A DNA stretch of 53,894 nucleotides from an uncultured Chlorobiaceae bacterium. GTDB lineage: Bacteria; Bacteroidota; Chlorobiia; Chlorobiales; Chlorobiaceae. The stretch covers positions 1-53,894 of the forward strand of contig CAINOC010000103.1 in the NCBI GenBank assembly GCA_903851385.1. Reading direction: 5' to 3'. Position numbers and translations under genes: made by a program. Shown here one piece after another: positions 17,531 through 26,845 of this stretch (position 1 is the stretch's first letter; every line of letters starts with the position of its first letter). The notes beneath the pieces are model-generated. The model searched no databases. It saw only the letters and a program-made list of their open reading frames with translations, and was not told where the DNA came from.

Positions 17531-18577
17531 CTATCCGTTAATGATCTCCAAAGGTACCGTCATCAATGCCTTCACCTCCGCATGAATTTTGGCATGGAGG
17601 GATGGATCTTCACGCAAAGCCTTTTTGACCGTTTCACGGCCCTGACCAAGCTTTTCCTGGCCATAACTGAACCATGAACCGGCTTTTTTCACAACACCAA
17701 ATTCAACACCAAGATCAATCAGTTCTCCAATAGCCGATATTCCTTCTCCGTAGAGGATATCAAACTCTGCTGTCTTGAACGGAGGAGCAACCTTGTTTTT
17801 AACAACCTTCACCCTGGTACGGTTCCCGGTACTCTCCTCTCCATCCTTGATCTGGGCAATTTTACGAATATCGAGGCGCACAGAGGCATAAAATTTAAGG
17901 GCCTTGCCGCCGGTCGTCGTTTCAGGGCTGCCGTAACTGATCCCGATTTTATCGCGAAGCTGATTGATAAAAATACAGACGCAGCTCGATTTTGAAATAG
18001 CACCGGTAAGCTTGCGCAGGGCCTGGCTCATCAGCCGGGCCTGCAGACCCATGACACTGTCACCCATTTCACCTTCAAGTTCAGCCTGAGGCACAAGAGC
18101 CGCTACAGAATCGACGACAACAACATCAATAGCTCCACTCCTGACAAGCGTTTCAACAATCGAAAGCGCCTGTTCTCCGGATTCCGGCTGACTGATAAGC
18201 AGTGCGTTGATATCAACGCCAAGCTTTCGGGCGTAGGAAGGATCAAAGGCATGTTCGGCATCAACGATAGCCGCAATACCTCCCTCTTTCTGGGCTTCAG
18301 CAATAACATGCAGAGCAAGGGTTGTTTTACCCGATGATTCGGGACCATATATTTCCGTGACTCGACCGCGTGGCAGCCCGCCGACTCCGAGGGCAAAATC
18401 AAGCGTCATTGATCCGGTTGAAATTGACTGCACCTTCATTACCGCCGAATCATCGCCCAGGCGCATGATAGCTCCCTTGCCGAACTGTTTTTCAAGAGCT
18501 TCGACGGCCAGATTCAGTTGTTTGAGTTTTGCCGGATCAACAGCAACTGCTTTCTGGTCATTTTTTTGAGTATCCAT
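17531..18577 (-). CDS. recA: RecA recombinase
   Basis: RecA forms filaments on single-stranded DNA for homologous recombination and triggers LexA cleavage. The 348-residue protein has Walker [10 protein letters not shown] (residues 78-86), the Walker B region [10 protein letters not shown], the L1/L2 DNA-binding loops ([15 protein letters not shown] and [19 protein letters not shown]) and a usual acidic-basic C-terminal tail. Length is normal. The 38 bp upstream gap to the epimerase gene shows no SOS box that I can recognise, so damage control may act further upstream. Confidence 0.98.
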   Translation of the reverse strand: MDTQKNDQKAVAVDPAKLKQLNLAVEALEKQFGKGAIMRLGDDSAVMKVQSISTGSMTLDFALGVGGLPRGRVTEIYGPESSGKTTLALHVIAEAQKEGGIAAIVDAEHAFDPSYARKLGVDINALLISQPESGEQALSIVETLVRSGAIDVVVVDSVAALVPQAELEGEMGDSVMGLQARLMSQALRKLTGAISKSSCVCIFINQLRDKIGISYGSPETTTGGKALKFYASVRLDIRKIAQIKDGEESTGNRTRVKVVKNKVAPPFKTAEFDILYGEGISAIGELIDLGVEFGVVKKAGSWFSYGQEKLGQGRETVKKALREDPSLHAKIHAEVKALMTVPLEIING

Positions 18578-18615
18578 AGGAACACAAGTGATAAAATTGG
18601 ATAAAGAAAGATGCT

Positions 18616-19605
18616 TCAGGTTATAATGGTCTTAAGGGTGTCAGGCAGATCCCGATAACTCAAGCTCAATTCCTGCACTGACCTGGTATTACTATATGCA
18701 AGATGCCTTGATGCAATACGTATGCTTTCGAGACTGATAAACGAAGGACTATTTGAGAGCATTGACCAAAGTTCACCTCCAACCCCGGCAATCAACCCCA
18801 TGAGATGCGGCACCATGTATGCGTGCTGTGGACTACTGCCGGCCAGAGTGCCGATACAAGCGAAAAGCTCACGGAACGACAGGTTATGACCAACGACAAC
18901 ATAGCGCTCTCCTGAACGGCCCTTTTCCCATGCTGCAATATGAGCATCGACCACATCACGGACATCAACAAAGCCAGTGCTTCCAGAAGGGAAAAACGTC
19001 AGCTTTCCCCGATAGATAAGGCTCAACACTTCATTCGATGAACTGATAGAAGCAGGATTTTTGCGGTCAATACCAATGACGACACCAGGATTCACTATCA
19101 CGACATCAAGCCCTTCTGCCAACCCGCGTAATCCCTCAAGTTCAGCCAGATGTTTGGATTCCATATATCCATTCCTGCGCTGCCACTCCTGAAAAGATGT
19201 CGACTCACTTGCAGGCGTACCGTCATCTGTAGCGCCTATGGCCGCAATGGAGCTTGTAAGAACAAGCTTGCGGACATTGTTGAAAATAGAGGCATTGACA
19301 ACATTTCTTGTGCCGAGAACATTGGTATCATAGAGCGCATTACGAAAATTCCTTGTATAGGATATCAGGCCAGCACAATGAAACACCGTATCCACATCCT
19401 TGAATGCCTCCATGAGCGCAAGAGAATCATGAAGGTCCGCACGAACGATATCAACAGGCAAACCCTCAAGAAAAGAACAGTCCGAACTGTTCCTCGCAAT
19501 CACTCTGCACCTGACCTCTCCGGATACCTTTGAAAGCAGGGCAAGCACAAGCTGGGATCCTATATATCCGGTGGCACCGGTTACAACAATTGTTGATTTG
19601 AGCAT
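18616..19605 (-). CDS. NAD(P)-dependent epimerase/reductase (extended SDR)
   Basis: This 329-residue extended short-chain dehydrogenase resembles dihydroflavonol 4-reductase-like and sterol dehydrogenase-like proteins. It has the N-terminal dinucleotide motif [10 protein letters not shown] (TGxxGxxG), the downstream VFHCAGLI, a Ser-Ser pair in LTSSIAAIG, and the catalytic YxxxK as YMESK. The substrate is unknown; sugar nucleotides, sterol-like or isoprenoid intermediates are all possible. It is the first gene of the minus-strand group leading to recA-dusB-asd. Another SDR of the same type lies at 33.7 kb. Confidence 0.82.
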   Translation of the reverse strand: MLKSTIVVTGATGYIGSQLVLALLSKVSGEVRCRVIARNSSDCSFLEGLPVDIVRADLHDSLALMEAFKDVDTVFHCAGLISYTRNFRNALYDTNVLGTRNVVNASIFNNVRKLVLTSSIAAIGATDDGTPASESTSFQEWQRRNGYMESKHLAELEGLRGLAEGLDVVIVNPGVVIGIDRKNPASISSSNEVLSLIYRGKLTFFPSGSTGFVDVRDVVDAHIAAWEKGRSGERYVVVGHNLSFRELFACIGTLAGSSPQHAYMVPHLMGLIAGVGGELWSMLSNSPSFISLESIRIASRHLAYSNTRSVQELSLSYRDLPDTLKTIIT

Positions 19606-19819
19606 TAAAGGCTTACTATTTCCGTTTTTTTTCGGTTTATCAGGCAGTAAAACTTACCGAAACATCTTTTCCAACCTTTCAGTATAATATTGCTTATGTA
19701 TCGATCACCGCAAGAAAGTAACGTATAAATGACGTTAAAGCTTCACTGTTTACAAAAATAAGAATTAAAACTACATTGCATTCAAGTTCCTGTCATAAGC
19801 ATTAGAAAATTATTCAGTA

Positions 19820-21100
19820 ATGTCAAAAGAAAAATTCCGGCATCTTCCGACTCAAGCTTCAGAAGAATCGGTCCATCAAGGTGAACTGGCCAACGGATTG
19901 AAGATCCTCACCGATGCTGTGCCTTATGTTCAAAGCATTACTCTCGGTATTCAGATTGATGCCGGTTCGCGTGATGACCCTGAAGAGAACCAGGGATTGG
20001 CGCATTTTATAGAACATGCTCTCTTTAAAGGGACTGGACGGCGATCATACATCGACATCGCCAGAAATATCGAAAAAAACGGCGGCTACCTCGATGCTTT
20101 CACCACCAAGGAACAAACCTGCATCTACCTCCGCTGTCTCAGTGAACACCTCGAACCCTCCTTTGACCTTCTTTCGGATCTTGTTTGCGACCCGGTTTTC
20201 CCACCCGAAGAGATCGAAAAAGAAAAAGAGGTCGTCATTGAGGAGATCAGCAGTGTCAACGATACTCCTGAGGAACTTATTTTTGATGAGTTTGATCTGC
20301 GATCATTTCCCCTTCATACTCTCGGTAAACCAATCCTTGGAACTGAAGAAAGCGTGGAAAGTATCACGGGTGATACTTTGAAAAACTTCATGCGTCAACA
20401 CTATGTGCCGCATAAAATGCTGCTCACGGCTACAGGAAAAGTTGATCACGATGAGATCATGCGGCTTGCTGAACGATTTCTGGGTAAACTCAGAGAACCA
20501 TCGGGCGACCAGTACATTCGCCAACCGTTTCGGTCAGAGCATTACACCCCTTTTGCCCTGACGCTGAAAAAAAGGGTCTGCCAGGCACAAATCGTCCTTG
20601 GTACCGCCATCGCCCGGCATGATCCACTCTTTTACAGCTTTATGGTTCTGAACTCAATGCTCGGCAATGGCATGAGCTCCCTGCTCAATTTGGAACTTCG
20701 TGAAAAGAGGGGGCTCGCTTACAACGTCTATTCATCGCTCACTTTTTATGATGATCTGACCACGATGAATATTTATGCCGGGACCGATAGCAATAAGACG
20801 AAGGTTACCATGGAGCTTATCAAGGAGTTACTGCAGAGTGACGCGCTGAAAAATCCAGACCCGGAAGAGCTTCAGGCTGCAAAAACCAAACTGCTCGGAT
20901 CGCATATCATGGGCATGGAAAAAATGACACGCAGAATGTCACAGATGGCATCCGATATATCCTATTTCGGCAGATATGTCGAGCCGAAAGAAAAAACAGC
21001 CGGAATCGAGTCAGTCACGACTGAGGATATCGCTGAAGCAGCGAAGCGGCTGCTCCATGAGGCTCCATATTCTACTCTGATCTATAAACCAGGACGGTAA
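19820..21100 (+). CDS. M16 family zinc metallopeptidase
   Basis: This 426-residue protein is an M16 (insulysin/pitrilysin) peptidase. The inverted zinc motif HxxEH is present as His62-Phe-Ile-Glu65-His66, and the third ligand Glu is in the KEKEVVIEEI helix about 75 residues later. The length corresponds to a single-chain enzyme of the processing-peptidase type. The C-terminal half keeps the LRE.RGLAYNV segment that shapes the substrate chamber. There is no signal peptide, so it is probably cytoplasmic, unless a partner exports it. Substrates are unknown. It lies upstream of tig. Confidence 0.88.
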   Translation: MSKEKFRHLPTQASEESVHQGELANGLKILTDAVPYVQSITLGIQIDAGSRDDPEENQGLAHFIEHALFKGTGRRSYIDIARNIEKNGGYLDAFTTKEQTCIYLRCLSEHLEPSFDLLSDLVCDPVFPPEEIEKEKEVVIEEISSVNDTPEELIFDEFDLRSFPLHTLGKPILGTEESVESITGDTLKNFMRQHYVPHKMLLTATGKVDHDEIMRLAERFLGKLREPSGDQYIRQPFRSEHYTPFALTLKKRVCQAQIVLGTAIARHDPLFYSFMVLNSMLGNGMSSLLNLELREKRGLAYNVYSSLTFYDDLTTMNIYAGTDSNKTKVTMELIKELLQSDALKNPDPEELQAAKTKLLGSHIMGMEKMTRRMSQMASDISYFGRYVEPKEKTAGIESVTTEDIAEAAKRLLHEAPYSTLIYKPGR

Positions 21101-21119
21101 CCCACAATGCAAGAGAAGG

Positions 21120-21135
21120 TCTGTTTTAAAACAGA
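21120..21135. repeat. 16-bp perfect palindrome upstream of tig
   Basis: TCTGTTTTAAAACAGA is a perfect 8+8 palindrome, 19 bp after the M16 gene and about 60 bp before tig. It could be an operator for tig. It has no loop or T tract, so it is a poor terminator. Confidence 0.35.
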
Positions 21136-21197
21136 GGATTAATTCGTATCTTCTTAACTTTTAATTTTTCATACTCACTAATTAACCAGAGAGAGCC

Positions 21198-22484
21198 TTG
21201 CAAAAGAATATCAAGAACGTCAACGAAACCGAACAGGAACTGGAAATTATTCTTTCAGCGGAAGAGTTCGGTACCGAATATAATCAGGAACTTGAAGAGG
21301 CCAAGAGAAGCATACAGATCAAGGGATTCAGAAAAGGACATGCTCCAGCAGGCTTGATAAAAAAATTGGCTGGACCATCTATAGAGGCGACAATTGCTGA
21401 AAAACTGGCGTCAAAATATTTCGGGGAAATTGCTGAAGCTGAAAAAATAAAACCGGCAAGTCGCGCACAGATAATCAATTTCACGTTTGAACCTGAACAG
21501 CTTACCATTCAGCTCTCTTATGAGATTCATCCTGAATTTGATCTGAAAGATTTCAGTGAATACTCTTTCACAAAGGCTAAATATACAGTCACTGATAAGG
21601 ATGTTGCAAATGAGATCAATCTGATTCTTAAAGGTCATGGCACCTTGGTGAGCATCGATGAAGCTGCATTATCAACCGACACGGTGATCGGCGATGTATA
21701 CAAGCTCGATGAAGCCGGTGAACCAATAGAGGCTGAAAAAACTGAGAACCATCATTTCACTCTTGAGTACCTGCCCGAAGAGAATCCTTTCCGTAAAGCG
21801 CTTACAGGGAAAAAAGCCGGTGAGAGTGTTGATATTGAAAACGATCAGAAAGATTCCGCGGCTGAGCCGTCCAAGTATCGCGTTAACATCAGCGAGATTA
21901 AACGACTTGAACTGCCGGAACTGACTGACGATCTGGTCAAAGAGTTAACGGGTCAGAAATTTGAAACAGTTGCAGACTTCACTGCGGATGTGCACATCCA
22001 GATTGAACAGCACTTTTTATTAAAATCTGATGAGGATTTGCTTGAAGCCATTTCGGCGAAAATGATTGATGAAAACCCGATACCTACTCCGGAATCAATG
22101 GTGGCATCGTTTTCGAAAATGCTTGTTGAAAATGCCAAACGCCAGATGGGTGGACGATTCCCGAAAGGCTTTGACGAAGAGCAGTTCCGCCTCTCGATGA
22201 AACCTAATGCCATACGACATGCCCAGTGGCTTCTTATCAGCCAGAAAATAGCTGAACTTGACAATCTTGAAGTATCGGATGACGACATCAAGGCTTATGC
22301 AGAAAAAGAAGCCGGTAAAAATGGCGGTGCGGCTAATGCAGAAGATCTATTGAGCACCTATATGTCTTCAGAGTTCAGGGATTATATCACTGATACGATT
22401 CTTAAAGACAAAATCTACGATATCATCAAATCCAAGGTCACCATCACCGAAGAAGAGACACCTATTCCGACTCACAACGCCTGA
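21198..22484 (+). CDS. tig: Trigger factor
   Basis: Trigger factor is the ribosome-associated chaperone that meets nascent chains. The ribosome-binding signature GFRKGHAP (GFRxGxxP) is visible near residue 43, followed by a PPIase-like middle region and a long helical C-terminal chaperone arm. At 428 residues the length is normal. The start is TTG at 21198, preceded by GAGAG; no ATG precedes the conserved N-terminus. A strong terminator follows. The PPIase part is degenerate by eye compared with the Escherichia coli protein, which is common in distant homologues. Confidence 0.92.
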   Translation: MQKNIKNVNETEQELEIILSAEEFGTEYNQELEEAKRSIQIKGFRKGHAPAGLIKKLAGPSIEATIAEKLASKYFGEIAEAEKIKPASRAQIINFTFEPEQLTIQLSYEIHPEFDLKDFSEYSFTKAKYTVTDKDVANEINLILKGHGTLVSIDEAALSTDTVIGDVYKLDEAGEPIEAEKTENHHFTLEYLPEENPFRKALTGKKAGESVDIENDQKDSAAEPSKYRVNISEIKRLELPELTDDLVKELTGQKFETVADFTADVHIQIEQHFLLKSDEDLLEAISAKMIDENPIPTPESMVASFSKMLVENAKRQMGGRFPKGFDEEQFRLSMKPNAIRHAQWLLISQKIAELDNLEVSDDDIKAYAEKEAGKNGGAANAEDLLSTYMSSEFRDYITDTILKDKIYDIIKSKVTITEEETPIPTHNA

Positions 22485-22505
22485 TATCACTGCATCTTAA
22501 AAAAA

Positions 22506-22541
22506 GGCAGGAGTGTGATAATCACTCCTGCCTTTTTTTTT
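22506..22541 (+). terminator. Rho-independent terminator after tig
   Basis: A 10-bp perfect stem (GGCAGGAGTG / CACTCCTGCC) with a short loop is followed by nine T residues. It begins 22 bp after the tig stop codon. Confidence 0.93.
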
Positions 22542-22582
22542 GTCAAAAAAAACAACTCTGGAATCTCCCTGTCACTCTCTTT

Positions 22583-22945
22583 TTATACGCTGTCAATCAG
22601 TGCTGTTGCAACTGCTGAGTGGCGGTCATGAGCAATAGAGATTTTAATCGAGCATCCGGAAGGGAAAAAACCAGTATCAGCAGGCCGCACAAAAGGACGC
22701 CCTCGTTCATCATTCAGTATTTCAAAGCTTTTCCAGTGCACTTCACCAGAGAAACCGGTTCCAAGCGCCTTGACAACTGCCTCTTTCGCCGCAAACCGAC
22801 CGGCAACACTTGCAATAACCTGTGGTTTATGCATGCAAACTGCTATTTCCTCTTCAGAAAGAAACCTCTGGAGAAACTTCATCCCATACCTGATATAGAC
22901 TCTTTCGATACGGTCCAGGTCTACAATATCTATTCCCACCTCCAT
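22583..22945 (-). CDS. acpS: Holo-[acyl-carrier-protein] synthase
   Basis: AcpS transfers 4'-phosphopantetheine from CoA to acyl carrier protein. The protein begins MEVGIDIVDLDRI and carries the conserved FAAKEAVVKAL helix; the Asp and Glu of these motifs bind Mg2+. I chose the ATG at 22945 because a GAGGGGG ribosome binding site lies about 7 bases upstream. A frame to 22972 would overlap nadC. At 120 residues the length is typical. The start is 13 bp after the nadC stop codon, so the two form an operon. Confidence 0.93.
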   Translation of the reverse strand: MEVGIDIVDLDRIERVYIRYGMKFLQRFLSEEEIAVCMHKPQVIASVAGRFAAKEAVVKALGTGFSGEVHWKSFEILNDERGRPFVRPADTGFFPSGCSIKISIAHDRHSAVATALIDSV

Positions 22946-22958
22946 AGTCATCCCCCTC

Positions 22959-23879
22959 TTAAATGAGCTCAATCGTCATAGAAAGATCAAGAGCCCGGAC
23001 GCTATGCGTCAATGCTCCTATGGAAATAAAATCGACACCGGTCTCAGCTACATCACGCACATTATGCATTCCGATATTGCCCGAAGCTTCCAGAAGCACA
23101 CTGCTGCATGCCGACTTGACATAGACGACTGCTTCCCTTATAAGATCAGGTGTAAAGTTGTCAAGAAGAATAATATCCGGCACACATACCAGAGCCTTGC
23201 TCAATTCGTCCATGGAACGAACCTCAGTTTCGATCTTCACATCAAGGTGTTTTTTTTCCCTGTATTTCTGTGCCCGACGAATTGCCTGAGCAATGCCTCC
23301 TGACGCATCAATATGATTGTCCTTGATCAGAATCATATCAAACAAGCCAAAGCGGTGGTTCACTCCTCCACCGATCCGTACCGCCTCTTTATCAAAATAA
23401 CGAAGACCGGGGACGGTTTTCCGTGTATCGAGAATTTTAGCATTTGTATGGTTCACATGTTCAACATAGGCCCTTGTTCTTGTAGCGATTCCCGACATAC
23501 GCTGCATAAAATTAAGCGTCGTACGTTCGCCAATAAGGATCGGCGCAAGCTTTCCTTTAACCTCGAGAATCATGTCACCGCAGGATACTGCTTCGCCATC
23601 ACTGCAATGCAGCACAACAGAAAGATCGGGATCGCAGGCTGCAAAAACCTGCATGGCAACGTCTACTCCTCCTATAACTCCGTCCTCCTTTGCCTTGATC
23701 ACTGCACGGCCTTCCTGAAAAGGCTCGATAGTCGCCAGCGTCGTAATATCGCCTGTATAGCGATCCTCCTCAAGCGCCAGCATAATAGCCCTTGCACGGC
23801 ATCCCTCGTAAAAATCGTTACGAGCTTTGTTATTCATAATTGCCGCTTTTAATACATTAAGAAGAATCTCTGTTCGCAT
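22959..23879 (-). CDS. nadC: Nicotinate-nucleotide pyrophosphorylase (carboxylating)
   Basis: NadC converts quinolinate and phosphoribosyl pyrophosphate to nicotinate mononucleotide, CO2 and pyrophosphate in de novo NAD synthesis. Landmarks are DITT near the N-terminus, ERTTLNFMQRMSGIAT, KILDTRKTVPGLR (substrate-binding Arg and Lys residues), the active-site KDNHI, and the C-terminal EASGNI and ISIGALTHS segments. A second possible ATG lies 14 codons in (23837); neither start has a clear ribosome binding site. AcpS follows closely. Confidence 0.95.
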   Translation of the reverse strand: MRTEILLNVLKAAIMNNKARNDFYEGCRARAIMLALEEDRYTGDITTLATIEPFQEGRAVIKAKEDGVIGGVDVAMQVFAACDPDLSVVLHCSDGEAVSCGDMILEVKGKLAPILIGERTTLNFMQRMSGIATRTRAYVEHVNHTNAKILDTRKTVPGLRYFDKEAVRIGGGVNHRFGLFDMILIKDNHIDASGGIAQAIRRAQKYREKKHLDVKIETEVRSMDELSKALVCVPDIILLDNFTPDLIREAVVYVKSACSSVLLEASGNIGMHNVRDVAETGVDFISIGALTHSVRALDLSMTIELI

Positions 23880-24091
23880 TGAAGGTAGTGAAATTATTGC
23901 CTGCTAAAAAGATTTGATCATTAAACTTTCATAAGCAAGACCCATTGAGCACCAATTAGAAAATGATTTTATCCCTCATTGTATAACGAGATACAGAATT
24001 ATTATATTGTTGTTCATGCGGTATGGGCAGATACCGGCTTTTGAAATTACCTCGAAACCCTGCCCTGTTTCCTGGTTGGATATGGACTGAA

Positions 24092-24430
24092 ATGGATATC
24101 AACAAGATCAAATTCAAGGCATTATTTCAGCACATTGCGTCACGCCAGAAAAGTTGGAAATTCTCCACAGTCAACAGGCTGGATGTTGATTTTCTAGCTT
24201 TCAAGCAACATTCTGAATGGCTTCAGTTCAGCGGGCTCCATGACAAGGATGGCCACGAAATATATGAAGGAGATCTCTTACAGTGGGAAGATTACATCGT
24301 TACGGTTGTTTTTGAAGCGGGGAGTTTTAAAGTTCTGAATGATGGCAGCTCTGATATGCTTTTGTGGTATTGCGTACCAAAATGTGAGGTTATTGGCAAT
24401 AAATTCGACAGCAAAAAAACAAAGCCCTGA
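24092..24430 (+). CDS. YopX-family protein
   Basis: This is a small protein of about 112 residues. The core, FSGLHDKDGHEIYEGDLLQW, matches the YopX pattern (typically TGL.DKNGKEIYEGD). It is followed by a beta-rich C-terminus (VVFEAGSFKVL). YopX proteins are common in phages and scattered accessory regions, and their role is unknown. An upstream start at 24023 would add residues with no family resemblance. It stands alone between nadC and folB, which fits a small accessory insertion. Confidence 0.65.
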   Translation: MDINKIKFKALFQHIASRQKSWKFSTVNRLDVDFLAFKQHSEWLQFSGLHDKDGHEIYEGDLLQWEDYIVTVVFEAGSFKVLNDGSSDMLLWYCVPKCEVIGNKFDSKKTKP

Positions 24431-24665
24431 ATGTATTAACGATTTGATATGGGGATACAAATTGAACCGATAACCAACTTCCTGCTCCTTTTTCTATCTC
24501 CACTTCATGTTTTTTCTCCTGGTTTGCGATAGTTCCCTTTCTTCGGAGAGATAAATAAACCTCACACAACGCTTTTTAGAAAGTGCCTTATTTTTTAAAG
24601 CTTTGATTGCAGACTTTTCCGATTAACATTGTTACCTTTAAGCGAACTTATTCATTGAAGGTACT

Positions 24666-25043
24666 ATGGCACAGCACACCGTTTCATGCGTCCGGTTAAC
24701 AAATATCGTTTTTTATGCCCATCATGGGGTACTCAAGGAAGAGCACACTGTTGGAGCGAAATATGAAGTGGATGCTGAACTCCTATTCGACTTCAATGAT
24801 GCCGCACAAAACGATGACATATCGAAAACCGTCGATTACGGTGCGGTATACCGGAAAATCCGGGACGCACTGACGCATAAAAGATACTTTCTTATTGAGT
24901 CTGTCGCCTATAAAATTGCACACGGACTTCTCGACGACTTTCCTGTTCTTGATAAAGTCAGCATCAAGGTTCGCAAGCGCAACCCTCCTGTTGATGGAAT
25001 CTGTGATTATGCTGAGGCCGATTACTCTGTCAGCCGTGCCTGA
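24666..25043 (+). CDS. folB: Dihydroneopterin aldolase
   Basis: FolB cleaves 7,8-dihydroneopterin to 6-hydroxymethyl-7,8-dihydropterin and glycolaldehyde in folate synthesis. The 125-residue protein shows the family's FYAHHGVLKEE, the DISKTVDYGAVY segment, FLIESVA with the substrate-binding Glu, and the C-terminal VKVRK-like strand with the conserved Lys. It is followed after 3 bp by folK, the next enzyme, confirming the assignment. Confidence 0.95.
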   Translation: MAQHTVSCVRLTNIVFYAHHGVLKEEHTVGAKYEVDAELLFDFNDAAQNDDISKTVDYGAVYRKIRDALTHKRYFLIESVAYKIAHGLLDDFPVLDKVSIKVRKRNPPVDGICDYAEADYSVSRA

Positions 25044-25046
25044 ATA

Positions 25047-25574
25047 ATGCCTATGCACAAGGTCTATATAGGGGTCGGTTCCAATATCGGAAATCGCCTC
25101 GGCCATCTTCAGGAAGCTGTTGACCGACTCGCTTTGCTTGAACATACTTCTGTTGAGAACGTATCATCAATCTATATGACCGAACCGGTCGGTGAAATTG
25201 AACAGAACCGGTTTTATAACGGAGTTATCCTGCTGGAGACCTCCCTTCCGCCCGAAGAGCTGCGACGACAGTGCAAGATTATTGAGCAGGAGCTTGGACG
25301 ACCTGATGCATATCCACGGTGGAGCCCAAGAGTCATCGATCTTGATATTCTCCTCTATGACGACCGGTGTTTTTACAGCGAAACACTCTCCATACCCCAT
25401 CCAGAACTGCATCACAGGAAATTTGTGCTAATTCCCCTACTGGACATTGCCAATCCTCTGCACCCTCTAAAGCATCAAACAATCCTGAAACTCCTAGAAA
25501 GCTGCACCGACCGTTCTGTACTGATAAGGGTAAGAGAGACTATCGAGATAAAAAAAAGAGAGACTGTCTCTTAA
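25047..25574 (+). CDS. folK: 6-hydroxymethyl-dihydropterin pyrophosphokinase
   Basis: FolK (HPPK) transfers pyrophosphate from ATP to 6-hydroxymethyl-7,8-dihydropterin. Landmarks are YIGVGSNIGNR near the N-terminus, the central FYNGVILLET, and the catalytic RVIDLDILLYDD (Mg2+-binding aspartates) with the HPELHHRKFVLIPL segment. The protein is 175 residues, normal for the family. Its stop codon lies inside the loop of the following terminator hairpin. Confidence 0.95.
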   Translation: MPMHKVYIGVGSNIGNRLGHLQEAVDRLALLEHTSVENVSSIYMTEPVGEIEQNRFYNGVILLETSLPPEELRRQCKIIEQELGRPDAYPRWSPRVIDLDILLYDDRCFYSETLSIPHPELHHRKFVLIPLLDIANPLHPLKHQTILKLLESCTDRSVLIRVRETIEIKKRETVS

Positions 25575-25589
25575 AACAGTCTCTCTTTT
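25555..25589. terminator. Bidirectional terminator overlapping the end of folK
   Basis: A 13-bp perfect inverted repeat (AAAGAGAGACTGT / ACAGTCTCTCTTT) has the folK TAA stop in its loop. It has short T tracts on the plus strand and a longer T run on the minus strand, so it can end both folK and the convergent ATPase gene transcripts. Confidence 0.8.
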
Positions 25590-25643
25590 AATAATGATTA
25601 TTACCTCTCTAAAAACGTTGCTTGTATTTCATTCAGCGCTCTC

Positions 25644-26798
25644 TCAGTTTGCAAACGTGATGTTAAGGCTTCCTTCAGCAAAGTCGGCACCCTCAGTCTT
25701 TCTGCCAACAAGTACATTGGGAAGGATAATGCTTTTGCGGAAGTTGTTGATATCCACAAGCAGCTCATCACCCTTGATATTCACATTCAGCTTCGTCACT
25801 TCAACATTCGGCAGATAAAGACTAAGCACATATTTGCCATCGACTTTCTCCAATATCTGGGTTTTGTCATCGATGTAAAGGACATCAGCCGGATTTTTAT
25901 CTTCGAAAATCTGCTGACTCAATTCATAGAGCCGATCGGTATTGATAATTTCAGCAATTGACTGCTTGGCCTTGAAAATGGGCACAGGATAGAAGCAGTT
26001 GTCAATCACTTTGAGATATTTAGTCTGAATATCGATAAGGCTCTGCAGGTAGTCATCAGATGAACTTTGAGGAAGAATCTTGTTAACCACGGCCGCATCA
26101 AGCTTATAACCGAAAAGATTGAGGTAGGTCTGGACACGTAAAGCTTCCTTGATAACCATATTTTCCGGATTCAGTACAACCCTGAATGTCGTTATGGTTT
26201 TATCCTGAAGCATGGCATGGAGCTCTTTCATATGAGAATTCACCTCAGGCATAAGCTTGAAGATATTTTTCTTCGGCATGAATTTATTCAAAAGAGGAGC
26301 TGCAAACCCGATAGCTTTTGAGTGCCAGCCTCCTATTTTGTCTGCATACCATCCATAGGATTCGGGCATGCCGAGCAAACGCATGGTTTCGCCTGTTGGA
26401 GCGGCATCAACGACAACAACATCATAATTACCTGACTTTGCAGCTTTCCAGATATAGCGAAGGCTTATCATCTCTTCCATACCGGGCATAATAGCAAGTT
26501 CTTCAGCGACAACCTCATTAGCACCGTCATGCATTAAAATCGAAGAGAAATAGGAATACAACTCACTCCAGTTCTCCCTGATTTCCGCCAGAACATTCAC
26601 CTCCATGGCAAAAAGATTCTTTTCAACTTCAACAGGTGTTGAAGAGAGTTCGACACTCAAAGCATCTGCAAGGCTGTGAGCCACATCGGTACTCATAATC
26701 AAAACCCGTTGTCCTCTTCTGGCAATTGCTGTTGCAGTTGCAGCTGACACGGTAGTTTTCCCTACCCCTCCTTTACCCAAGTAAAGAATAATTCTCAT
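25644..26798 (-). CDS. Get3/ArsA-type ATPase with C-terminal HSP20-like domain (copy 1)
   Basis: This 384-residue protein belongs to the Get3/ArsA/TRC40 family of dimeric ATPases. It has the deviant P-loop GKGGVGKTT (residues 8-16), the switch motif as [10 protein letters not shown] (canonical DPAHSL has Val for Pro here), and [15 protein letters not shown]. The C-terminal 80 residues look like the alpha-crystallin/HSP20-like domain found on many bacterial ArsA-like proteins ([12 protein letters not shown]...[11 protein letters not shown]). The CxxC zinc motif of eukaryotic Get3 is absent; only one Cys is present. Arsenic resistance is unlikely because no arsenite efflux gene is nearby. Together with the second copy it brackets csmC-csmA, suggesting targeting or assembly of chlorosome proteins (inference). 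Confidence 0.85.
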   Translation of the reverse strand: MRIILYLGKGGVGKTTVSAATATAIARRGQRVLIMSTDVAHSLADALSVELSSTPVEVEKNLFAMEVNVLAEIRENWSELYSYFSSILMHDGANEVVAEELAIMPGMEEMISLRYIWKAAKSGNYDVVVVDAAPTGETMRLLGMPESYGWYADKIGGWHSKAIGFAAPLLNKFMPKKNIFKLMPEVNSHMKELHAMLQDKTITTFRVVLNPENMVIKEALRVQTYLNLFGYKLDAAVVNKILPQSSSDDYLQSLIDIQTKYLKVIDNCFYPVPIFKAKQSIAEIINTDRLYELSQQIFEDKNPADVLYIDDKTQILEKVDGKYVLSLYLPNVEVTKLNVNIKGDELLVDINNFRKSIILPNVLVGRKTEGADFAEGSLNITFAN

Positions 26799-26845
26799 GT
26801 TGATAATAAAACTATTGAGTAGACTTGATTTTGAACGAACAAGGG

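Noticed and set aside
18578-18615. LexA/SOS box in the short gap before recA
   Set aside because: Only 38 bp, with no dyad resembling known SOS boxes.
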